A program made the translations under genes and the position numbers. Below, piece after piece: positions 43,295-53,783 of a stretch of 64,000 bases of DNA. The notes beneath the pieces are model-generated. The model did no database searches, was not told the origin of the DNA, and worked only from the letters and a program-made list of their open reading frames with translations. Position 1 is the first letter of the stretch. Each line of letters opens with the position of its first letter. The DNA is from Knufia peltigerae (lineage: Eukaryota > Ascomycota > Eurotiomycetes > Chaetothyriales > Trichomeriaceae): NCBI GenBank assembly GCA_030247855.1, contig JAPDRN010000051.1:124001-188000 (forward strand), read 5' to 3'.

Positions 43295-45279
43295 ATGAAT
43301 TCAGAATACCAAACAAGAGAGCCGGGCTGTAATGACAGCAGTCAAGGCAAATATGTGATGTTCAACCAACTTCCTGAAGGGTCTCTGAATGACCGCGGCG
43401 AGCCTGCATTGAACAGGTACTCAACTTTCATCACAAAGGATCACGACTACCCTGCTTCTCAAGTGAGTAGCTCTTGACAGATGCCTTCTGCTTGTGCCGA
43501 ATCCTCATAATTCACAGGCTATGTTATACGCAGCTGGCATCCCTGACAAGGATGCTATGCAAAATAGCCCTCACGTTGGAATAGCATCAGTGTGGTGGGA
43601 GGGTAACCCCTGCAAGTACGTGACCATCTTCTCATGTCTCAACAGAGCACTGACATGAGACAGTATGCATCGTGTGTAGACCCTGATGCGATTTCCTGTG
43701 CCGTGCTGACCACAGTTTGTCAGTCCTGGATCTGGCAAAGGTTGTGAAAGATTCGGTGACGAAAGAGGGATTCATAGGATGGCAATATAATACTGTGGGA
43801 GTATCAGACGCTATCACTGTTGGGACGGAGGGCATGCGATATTCGCTGCAAACCAGAGAACTGATAGCGGACAGCTTGGAGACTGTGACTTGTGCACAGC
43901 ATCATGACGCTAATATTGCGGTAGCTGGTTGTGACAAAAACATGCCTGGCGTTGTTATGGCAATGGCACGTCACAATCGACCTTCGCTCATGATATACGG
44001 AGGCACTATCAAACCAGGATACTCAAAGCTGCTGCGGCAGGTGGTTAACGTGGGGAAGTGCTGGGAGGCCCAAGGTGCTTACCAGTACGGCACACTGGCC
44101 AAAGCGGTTGGCGATCCTTCCAAAACACCCGATGATGTCCTCGAAGATATCATTCAAGGAGCCTGCCCCGGTGCAGGTGCATGTGGGGGCATGTACACGG
44201 CCAATACGATGGCAACTGCAATTGAAGTTATGGGTTTGATGTTGCCTGGTTCGTCGTCTAGCCCCGCTACTTCCTCCACCAAGATGAGGGAATGTCAAAA
44301 GGCGGGTAAATACATTGGCATCTGCATGGAGAGAAGCATCCGGCCTCGGGATCTCTTGACGAAGCAAGCCTTTGAGAACGCTCTGACCATGACCATGGCT
44401 CTCGGCGGATCAACAAACGGCGCGCTTCATCTGCTGGCAATTGCCTCTTCTGCTGAGGTGCCCTTATCACTGGCCGACATTCAGCGAGTGAGTGACAAAG
44501 TGCCATATATTGCTAATCTTGCACCTGCGGGCCAATATCTTATGGCTGACCTATACGATGCCGGTGGTATACCGGCGGTTTGTAAGCTATTGGTGGCTGC
44601 AGGCTTTCTCAATGGCTCAGTGCCTACCATCACAGGGAAAACTTTGGGAGAAAACATCGAGTCGTTCCCGTCCTTGAGTCAAGATCAAGTGATTATCCGA
44701 CCACTGAGCAACCCAATCAAGCCATCAGGTCACCTTCAAGTTCTAAGGGGGAATCTTGCACCGGGAGGAGCTGTTGCCAAGATTAGCGGGAAAGAAGGCA
44801 CTTCCTTCGTTGGCAAGGCTCGAGTGTTTGACAAAGAGAAATACTTGAATGCTGCTCTGAACGCAGGTCAAATCCCTCGAGACGAGCAGCTCGTGCTCGT
44901 TGTCCGTTATGAAGGCCCGAAGGGTGGACCTGGGATGCCTGAGCAACTGAAAGCATCAGCAGCAATCATCGGGGCTCAGCTGAAGAACGTAGCGTTGGTA
45001 ACAGACGGAAGATACTCAGGAGCCTCACATGGGTTTATCGTCGGCCACGTCGTACCCGAGGCGATCATGGGTGGTCCCATTGCGATTGTGCAAGATGGAG
45101 ACACCATAAGAATTTCTGCGGACACTAATGAGATCTCTGTAGATTTGACAGACGCCGAAATCAAGGATAGACTGAAGGCGTGGAAGCCACCGCCAAGCAT
45201 GGTCACGCGAGGAGTGTTAGCCAAGTATCAGAGGTTGGTGGGATCAGCAGCAACAGGCGCTGTCACCGACCTGTTCTAA
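43295..45279 (+). CDS. IlvD/EDD family dehydratase, 4 exons with an 8-nt microexon
   Basis: Fe-S dehydratase of 609 aa. Exons are 43295-43462, 43518-43615, 43664-43671 and 43724-45279. Only inclusion of the 8-nt exon gives an open frame and yields the family motif NPCNMHLLDLA. Iron-sulphur cysteines: C88 (NPCN), C161 (AGCDKN) and C245 (GACGGMYTANTM). The C-terminal half keeps GGSTNGALHLLAIA, YEGPKGGPGMPE and TDGRYSGASHGFIVGH. There is no mitochondrial presequence, which argues for a cytosolic sugar-acid or other hydroxyacid dehydratase rather than the Val/Ile-pathway enzyme. The flanking acid transporter and SDR support a catabolic role. Confidence 0.92.
43664..43671 (+). other. 8-nt microexon of the IlvD/EDD gene
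   Basis: TATGCATC is flanked by GAGACAG and GTGTGT. It is needed to join TGC-AA to TC-CTG-GAT and so complete NPCNMHLLDL. The flanking introns are 48 and 52 nt, each with a CTGAC branch-like site. Confidence 0.85.
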
Positions 45280-45752
45280 GAATGGAGTCAACAGAGTATT
45301 TAAGGAGAGAGTCTGGCATGCGTCTGATGAAGCATGTTAGTGACACGGGTCAGTTGAAAGACAGAGCCCAATCTCAACGAGTAAATACAATGCGAACTCA
45401 TAGTCGTTTGGAAGGAAAGACAAGGGCCGTCTAAAGTAGTGACAACTTTAATGACACCCCCTACCACCCTCGGTAGAGATGGCCCCAGTCTGAACGAAAC
45501 GCTCGGGCTTTCCCAGGACTCCAATATATTTAAGGGCCGTGCGGTGCGAACTCCTTGGTCAGACGGTGCCTATTACAGGTACTTACTTGTATTGAGGATG
45601 CAGCGCCCCAAAGACCATTCCCCGGTGCCCCGGTTTCATACCCCACTCACGGCCGAGCCATACACACGGGCTCAATTATTAAATGCACTCAACCCCAGAC
45701 ACCTGGGATATTTTGATTCGACCACAGAAACACAATTGCAATTCATTGTACC
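45280..45752. other. Spacer between dehydratase and C6 regulator
   Basis: 3' flank of the dehydratase and promoter of the regulator. No gene is supported. Confidence 0.5.
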
Positions 45753-48250
45753 ATGTCTGGACCACCGGCCTCGACGCCGCTAATTCGAAGGCGAAGAACA
45801 GCTGTGGCATGCAGGAGGTGCAATCAGCAACGCATCCGTTGCGATGCTTCCGCCTCGGGGCTTCCTTGCACAAGCTGTAAACGAGTCAAGAACAATGACT
45901 GCAAGCTCATCGACACAAAACGTGCAAGGTGAGTAAGATACCGCATTGTTCTGTCTGAATATAAGGGATTATGTCGTCAGCTTTGTGCCAAACTTCACGA
46001 TGTCCATGGCTAACGTCCGTCTATCCAGGGGAGTCACCGGTCGATTTGTGTCCCGGGGACAAGTCGATGGCAGCAATGAGGGTCATCCCATGGAATCAGA
46101 CTCCCCAGGATCACTGATGGCCACAGCGAAGACTCCTGAATACTCCATCGATCTGGAAGAGCTGTGCCCGCGTGAAGATGTGGATGCCACCTACTCCACC
46201 CGGGACTTGGATTTGACTTCAGAGGAAATTCCGGAATACCAGTCGGCACCAGCATATGGCCTATCATCAAAACAGAGGGCACATAACATCCATTTGCCTT
46301 CTACTCCCACTTGGGCCGAGAGCTGGTACGTGTCATACATCTTGCACACCACAAACAACGAGCAGCCGCTACTAAACAATCCATCGAACAGAAGCCACCA
46401 CGGGCATCATCCGGCCAATCCTCAAGAAGCCAGAATGAGTAACAATGCTGTTCGACAGTTGCTACCTCCGCTGAACTTAATCGATGCCATGATTGACGCC
46501 TATTTTGCTCACTTTCATGCCTTTTGTCCGCTTTTGGACGAGGCGCAGGTCCGTTTATCTCTTCGAGAACAATGTCTGCCGACAGTGTTGCTTCGATGTA
46601 TGCTCTTCGTCGCTTCTATACACTGTGAGATGGCGCTGCTGCGGGAGATGGGATACAACGACCGCGTCGAGGCCGAAGACAGCTTGTTTAACAAGGCAAA
46701 AGCAGCGTTCGACACGGATGTCGAAACGGACAGTATGACGATGCTGTGCTCTTCCTACCTGTTACATTACTGGTCCGGAAGGCCATCCATCTTCAAAGAC
46801 AGTATATGGTGGTTAGCTGGTGCCATTAGGGGCGCGCAGTCCATGGGATTGCACCGCAGTATGAGAGAGAGCAACGCTCCGACGCCTCAGAAGCGGTTGT
46901 GGCGGAAGATTTGGTGGTTACTTTACGTGTGTTTTGCTGTTACATTCCTCTCGCAATAACGCTGATCTTTGGCTCATAGATTCGTGATCGGCAAATCTCC
47001 ATCTCTCTGGGAAAGCCGTTTCTCATAAACGACAACGACTGTGATTTGGGGCCCTTGGAAGAAGATGATTTAACGGATGAAACCTTGGACACCAGGGCTT
47101 TTGTCCTAGCACAAGCACGTCTCGCGATTGCCGGTTGGTCGCAGCCCGCTTCTCCATTCGAGACCTATTTGTGTTGACCGGTTGCAGCCTCGAATATCTT
47201 TGCACTGTTTTCTCCTTGTGCATTCACCTGTGGCACTAGCGAGCAGGACGTCGTCCGCTTGGTGAAGGAATATCTCGACACATTCTACAGTCAACTCCAT
47301 ATCAATATGGCAGAGCGGAATGCTCGAAGGAAACCATTAGGGCTGATTCTTCACATGACTGCAAGGTGGGTACTATATGCCCTCTCCATCCGTCGTGGCA
47401 CTTTCCTGAATCTGGATCAACAGCTACTACAAAATCCTGGCGTTCCGGATGCTCGAGAGGAAGATTCTGGCATCTGCAACCGATGCGCCGAGAGAGATTG
47501 AGCAATGCACAACCGAAATACTGCAGGCCGCGGAGGATGTGACGTCGCACTTCGAAGAGGTTCTTGTGAGCTTCAAAGCGCGTCACTTCCCTATGATCTG
47601 GTATCTTCCATCCGCCACCACCCATTGACCTATACTAATGCGGCGGCAGCATATCTTCGGTTTTTGCGGCGATGATAGTGCAGTTTGTCTATTCAAGAAG
47701 GCCCGCGCTGGGAGAAGCGCGAAGTGTACTTGGCCAACAGCTGCGTTTCAATTTGCTTGGGCTCAAGGAATTCGAAGACTGCTACAGTCTTGCTCACTGG
47801 ATTCGAGAGCTGTTTCTCCGTATTCGAGACAGAACCAGGACAACCCAATCCGTAACGGCGGCTGTTGCCATCAGTGGCACGCACTCAACAACCGGCGAAG
47901 ATGATACGCGGACGGCGACGGATCCCAATCAGCTTGATATAACTTCGAACAACAGCTTGAAGCATTCTTGGTCAAATGCTATTCCTTCGAATGACTTTGT
48001 GGCACCAGTGACGACTATCAATGGTCACCATGACACCCTGGGCGGACAAACGATACCAGACCCGACAGAACCTGAGATGATGTACTCCGAACACCCACCC
48101 CTGGACCTCAATTTCTCTCTAGATGGTGATTCCGAGCTACTTCGATACCAAACCCTACAGATGTTTGCGGACGAGTTTCCAACCAGTCTCTTGGACGATT
48201 TTCAATATATCGACAGCGTCGGTGGCTACTTTGAGCGGCCTGGTGGATAG
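45753..48250 (+). CDS. Zn(II)2Cys6 transcription factor, 6 exons
   Basis: Nuclear regulator of 727 aa. Exons are 45753-45928, 46029-46926, 46980-47133, 47188-47365, 47424-47600 and 47650-48250; the sum divides by three. Zinc cluster: C20, C23, C30, C39, C42, C50. The middle domain shows LIDAMIDAYFAHFHAFCPLL, WWLAGAIRGAQSMGLHRS, RKIWWLLYIRDRQISISLG and a later SYYKILAFRMLERKIL. An apparent GTACGT..CAG pair inside exon 2 (46327-46391) is not used, because removing it creates a stop. The gene follows the dehydratase on the same strand with a 473-bp gap and is its likely regulator. Confidence 0.92.
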
Positions 48251-49443
48251 TACGGCCTCTTTCATTTCGTGGTGTGCCGAGAAGCCCCGTTCAAGGCCCT
48301 CCGGGGCAAACGGACATCTCAAATGACATTCTTCACCGGACATTGAACAGGAGATCACTCATGTGATTATCCTCCAATGCCTATGACAATGTTCCGTCCG
48401 TAGCTGATGTGTTGTCGGGGAGTTTACGACCGTGCCAGCCCACAGTACTCGGGGGTCGACGGGCCTTGACGCACAAGGCTGAACAACGGGCTCAATGAAC
48501 TCGGCGACGGAGTCGAACCACGTTGTCGCGGTTGATCCGAGTATCAACAAATCGCGAAGGAGCTCGTGCGCTCTCGACAGCAACGCCAGTGTCGACCTGT
48601 GGCGACACAGATCTACACGTTCAGCCTTACCTTGAACCGATATTATCCAGGATGATGTCTATATACCCTGGACGACTGCTTCCACGCTGCCGGAGGTGAG
48701 CGGGTGAGAGAGGGTCAATGTGGTGCGTATCGCTCTCAAGAAATCGGGCTTGTCCCCCCAACCTCTAGAGATATAAGAGATATTCTTTTGTATCTAGAGT
48801 CGACAAGTTGAAAAGAGAGAAAAAAGGTGGTAAATTTTTAGATCTAAAAGTTCAAGACCCCTACGGAGTATATAAAGACTGAAATATGAAGACTCTTTTT
48901 ATTGTCATTGAATATTATGAAACCCATTCTCAAAACTCGACGTACTGAAGAGACCATGGTAAAATTAGATCGTCGTCGCGAGGGTGCGAGAGTGCATAAC
49001 AGCGTAAGTAGAAGGGGGAGAAGAAAGTCAGGAGAGAGTTGGATCGCGAGCAGGTCGGCTGAAAAAGCGGCACCGTCTGCAGTTGGCGTGTCAAGATGCC
49101 CGGAGCAGTTCGAGTGCAGTGACTGAATGGAAATCATGCAGACCGCCAGTGATCTACAGCATTCCAGCTATCGGAGTTTTTTAACGAGCGTTGAAAACTC
49201 CAGTAAGCGGCCACGACAGCCTGGAGTGGCATTGAGAATTGGACCTCCATCGATTGTGCTGCCCAAGTGCAGGGGAATATGGGTATTTTTCGTCTGGCCA
49301 AGGCGATTGATGCCTAGAATCCGCCCCCGGTCAAAGCCCAGGCTCATTATTGCGGTCCGGGCAAGGTGCGGGAGGTATGCACAATCTTAGATACGATACC
49401 AAAGTACAGGAGATGCCATCATTGCCTGTTGGGTATCTGGTTT
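48251..49443. other. Intergenic, no gene recognised
   Basis: 1.2 kb between convergent genes (C6 regulator and FabG-like SDR). It becomes AT-rich near 48770-48900. No protein-like frame or RNA gene is recognised. Confidence 0.5.
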
Positions 49444-50256
49444 CTATTTCAATCCTCCCGATAGAAGGATACTCTGTCCAGTCAAATATCCAGTTTTGCA
49501 CAACATTGTCACCACATTGGCGCATTCTTGCGGCGTCCCTAATCTGCCTACAGGTATATTTCGCACATCTCCAGGCGTTCCCTCGAGGAATTTGGCATTG
49601 GGTATCATACCAGTCTCACCGATCATTGCGGGTGCGACGTCGTTGACGGTGATGCCATCCTTGGCAAGCTTCAGTGCCAGATTCTTCACCATACCCATCA
49701 AGCCTGCCTTGGAACTGGCATAGTGGCAGCCATTTATGCCACCACCATACCCGCTGATTGACGAGATCATGATAATGCGTCCCCATTTCTGCTCGCTCAT
49801 ATGCGGCACAGCCAGTTTGGCGAGGATAAAAGGCGCCCGCAGGTTGATTTGAATGGTATAATCAAACTCTTCATACGTAATGTCCCCGATTTGTGGTATT
49901 CTTTTCCCATATCCAGCATTGGCAACCAGGATGTCTGGACAATGGCCGTGCTCTGTCTCGATCTCTGCATAAAGATTCTCCATCTGTTCTGCCGACGCCA
50001 TGTCTACCTGATGTGTGGAGATCTTTTGATCCGACGAGGACGCTTGGAGTTCCGCGAGGAGAGTGTCAACACTCGCCTTGTTCTTAGAGTATGTCAAGGC
50101 CAGATGGCAGCCTTGTCGATAGAGGTCTCGGGCACACCCTGAGCCGATGCTATGTGAGTCAGCTTTTGTCTCTTCCTGCACGCTGACGCCGACTTACCCT
50201 CCAGAGGCACCAGTGATCAGCGCAACCCGCCCTCTGAGTTCATTGTCGACGGACAT
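49444..50256 (-). CDS. FabG-like short-chain dehydrogenase/reductase, 2 exons
   Basis: Classical SDR of 254 aa. Exon 1 (50256-50198) carries MSVDNELRGRVALITGASGG; exon 2 (50149-49444) completes TGASGGIGSG. Further motifs: VANAGYG, MISSISGYGG (catalytic Ser) and YASSKAGLMG (Tyr/Lys), then VNDVAPAMIGETGM and the C-terminal GYLTGQSILLSGGL. TYSKN after beta-2 suggests NADP use. This is the FabG / sugar-alcohol dehydrogenase layout. Near the IlvD/EDD dehydratase it may oxidise the sugar or hydroxyacid before or after dehydration; that is inference. It is in tandem with the next C6 gene, same strand. Confidence 0.92.
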
Positions 50257-50592
50257 TGCAAAATTCAACAAAGTGAAGGGCGATGAGTTTGTGGAGTAGT
50301 ATAAAACTGCAATTGGGGGCAACCGCTGTATTAAATGCGATGCCTTATCTGAGAACATCCGGTGCCCAACAGAACAACCACTTTCGTGCTCACGACTTCG
50401 GAGACTGCGCCGATGCGAGTTGCAGACGATGCGGGGAAATTAATCTGGGTTGGGGGAACGGCAATCGACAGGGTCGGCTATTAGCGGCGGCCGACTGTGG
50501 CCCGATGAGACATTCGCTTACAGTACGCTGGTGAGAAACCAAAACATCGTTGTGAGATTGTCTGGTCGCGGTTCATCATTCTTCCCCGATTC
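50257..50592. other. SDR promoter and 3' flank of the next regulator
   Basis: A 336-bp spacer. No gene is supported. Confidence 0.5.
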
Positions 50593-53005
50593 TCAAAAGA
50601 ATAGATTACCGCTCCAATCCCAGTTTGTGTTGTTGTTCAGCTGCTGCCATTGCACACCTTGGTTTTGTGGAAGAAACGACGGGTGGTCGAAGCCGGCCAT
50701 GGGAGCAAGAAGGTGTGCTCCATTGCCTGACAATTGATCTCCAGAGACGTAGTCGCCCACAGCCTCGAGGTCAAGCCAGGAGAAGTCATTGGCCGGACTA
50801 TATTGGAAAAATCCCTGAGCATCGACCCGGACACTACCACTTGAGGATCGTTGCGTATCGGACGCTGTTGGTGACTGCACTGAGTGCTGTGCTCGGACAC
50901 CACTTTTGGGAGGCTTCACCCACAGCAGCTCCAGTAATCTGGCGTAACGCGAACCTGGATCCTGTGCAGAGACAGAAGCTCGTTTGAGTACGTCCATGGC
51001 TTGGATGACCAGTGTCCGAACTTGCCTTTCTTCTATTTCCGACATTACACCAAACGATCTCGCCTTGTACAGAAACACAGCCGAGTATATACAATACAGA
51101 TAATACCGCAGCGGCATATATCGCAGAAATCTGCCAGGGTCGATCTGCGTACTGAGGAGAGTCAGGTATGCCTTGGCCGCAGCAACACTGGCCCAAATGA
51201 ACCGTGCATCAGGCATTGCGCCAACGTTGCTGAATACGTTACGAAGGTGATCTCTCAGCGAGTGGGCATCGGTCTTGGGCTTGTTGGCAATGGCCTGAGA
51301 TATTGCAGCTTGGAACACAAATGCATTGGTGTACAGACACAAGTATTCGTAGGAGAGTTGGAGGGTAACTTTGATGTGAGGCGAGCACTCCAATTTCCCC
51401 CAGGTTGTGTTCCAACGGGCGAGGGCATTGCGGAAGTCGTCGACATACTTGACATAATCACCCATGAGCATCATCTGCCCACTGGTTCTCATGCCCGAGT
51501 ACAGAACATCGTGCACATTAGAATAGAGTTGGGTGAGATCAAGGGTGGCTTGCATGATTTTTGCGTAGTCTTCGTCACCTGGACTGAATGGCTGCAGGGA
51601 GGGAAAATCTTGAGGAGATAACCCTGTCATGGGTCCAGGGCCTCGGGACCAAAAGGCTTTGCCAATCCGCACGGAGATGAGGCGATCTGAGACGTAGCAA
51701 TTGGCCCAAGCAAGGCGTTTGCGGCCGTCGATCCTGGCTTCTTCGGCAGACTCCTGACGAAATGCGGTTCTATCCAGTCCGAGAAAGTAGCCCGTTCGCA
51801 GCGCAATACCGACATGCATCCACGCACTGCGGTCTTCCTCACCTCGACCAACTGCCTCTATGCGGTTTCGCAGGCCTTGTGGTTCCCATTCAGCAAGGAG
51901 GAGAAGCGCTTCAACAGCTTCAACCTCACAGTCGTGACCTGCAGCGATCCCTGATATCAGATCATGCATATATCGAGAACAACAGAGGTGTATATTCGGT
52001 TGTTCGATCAAGTCTTTAGATGATATCGTCAGAACGGCAGTCAGCAGATGTTTATCATTAGCTGCAAATATATCCAATTGCGCGGGATCGAAATATCTCC
52101 GTGGCACCAGAGGAAGGTAGGCATGGTAATGCTCAGCATAGCGTCGAACAAGCATTTGTATCATGTCTGGCTCAAGGTAGCCCTCTCGGACCAGGCGATA
52201 AGTCGAAATACCAGCATGGATGCCGTTGATCGAACCACGAGGCGCTGACCCAGATCCATCACCCGCATTCTGATTCGGCGTCAAACTAGTCTTATATGTG
52301 TTCGCTGATGCTTGTAGATGTTCTGCCTCTCGATTGGCGACGTCCTTCAGAAGCTGCCATGCATCGGAAGGATTTCTCGGTATGGTATGCCCCAGAGTAC
52401 TGTCGACCGTTGACGCAGAGTCATCGTCTTCTGCTGTGTTTCCTGCTGATGTGCCGTCCTGGTGTTCTTTGCCAGTTGTTGTCCGTGGAGTAATCTGAGA
52501 GGGAGGAGATAGTACGTAGGAGCTGGAAGGAGGGTTCGAAGACTTGTCGAGAAGAGGTGTTAAAGGAACATGGGTAAGCCCTGCGGTGGATGTCGTTGAG
52601 ATGGTCTTCTTCCTGACTCGACTGCCACCGCGGTTGGAGGTGCCCAGGACACATTCGCGCTTCTCCTTTTTGCAGCGACCACACGGAGGTTGTCCGCCTG
52701 AGGCTTCCCTGCAATCATAGTCAATGATAAAACTCCAAGCGATCTACTTTGAAGTTGCCGAAGGACGGCTATTGCAAAGAATAGCCGGGCTGGACAGGTA
52801 AGATTCAAGACGACTGGAGGAATACGAAGGGTCCACCGAGAATGTCATAAAGAGTCGCAGGCAGGGCACCATAGCTCGGGGAAGAGGTGAAACCAAAACT
52901 GGTGGAGGCAGCTCACAGGTCACAGCGACTTTTACGAGCCCGACAGACGATGCAGGCTCTTGACACGCGCTTCAAGGTATGCGCAGAAGGGCTTTGGTCG
53001 GCCAT
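50593..53005 (-). CDS. Zn(II)2Cys6 transcription factor, 2 exons
   Basis: Nuclear regulator of 734 aa. Exon 1 (53005-52917) starts MADQSPSAHTLKRVSRAC and exon 2 (52708-50593) carries the rest; the intron (208 nt) is long for this window and interrupts the zinc cluster after C28. Cysteines: C18, C21, C28, C39, C42, C49. After a Ser/Thr-rich linker the middle domain shows LVRRYAEHYHAYLPLVPRRY, a Leu-rich LLLLAEWEPQGL segment and WMHVGIALRTGYFLGLDR. The C-terminus is Asn/Trp-rich (NNNTNWDWSGNLFF), a possible activation tail. The gene is in tandem with the FabG-like SDR and may control it. Confidence 0.92.
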
Positions 53006-53783
53006 CAGCGAGGCGAGGAGCGAAGCGGAGGAGTTTACTTGGGATCATCGCAGTTCAGCTGGAGGCTGGTCATTTTTCAATGGCGGGGGGATGGAGAAGC
53101 TTCAAAGACTGGCCCGGTAGGGGATCCTCCGGGGATCTTTTAGGCATTGTTTCAGGCATACCGCTTCCTACCACACTACCCACCAAGGCTTTTCGAAACC
53201 ACCTGAGAAAACCTGGGCTTACCTAACATCCCCCGCCAAACCCCACCCGCGCCTAATTGACGCCTTTACTGTCTCCTGAACGCAGTGCACTAAATACAGT
53301 AAACATCGCCGTAGCCACAAAGGTACGAGCTGCCGGTGCGCGCAGAACGCGTTGTCGTTCCGCGTCATAGTTCAACAATTAATGAGGATGCTTCAGGCAG
53401 CAGAATGAACTTGCATGAAACAAGGATGCTTCATTCAAGTCGGCCGTTCCAATGCTGTCCATGGCGTTGCTTTTGCTTGATGGCTTCTTTGTAATAACAG
53501 CAAGGACGTGATCAACAAAATTTCTTTCTGTTCACCGCAGATTTTGTGCCGTTACTTCGCCACGTTCATTCACCGCGCTGCTTCACTTACTATTTCCTCC
53601 AAAGATCTCGCGCCTCAATGCGCTACCTCGCCTTGGTTCTTCCTTATTTGCTCAAGCCTTTCGATTTTGCCTGACCCATTCAACACCGCTCATTCATGCA
53701 GGCGCCCTGCCAGCCCTGTGTTTGCCTTGTTGCCAATGTGAAGAGGGACATCGTTCCTTAAGACCCTCCGATCTCCCGCCTTC
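53006..53783. promoter_or_regulatory. Divergent spacer between C6 regulator and Uls1-like ATPase
   Basis: A 778-bp spacer. A pyrimidine-rich leader precedes the ATPase ATG (CCGCCTTCATGATGG). No gene is supported. Confidence 0.5.

Noticed and set aside
46327..46391. Possible extra intron (GTACGT..AACAG) in a C6 regulator
   Set aside because: Its removal would create TGA at the join; reading through keeps the frame.
51001..51621. 206-residue plus-strand frame
   Set aside because: It is antisense to the middle domain of the C6 regulator at 50593-53005, whose reading is supported by motifs and splicing.
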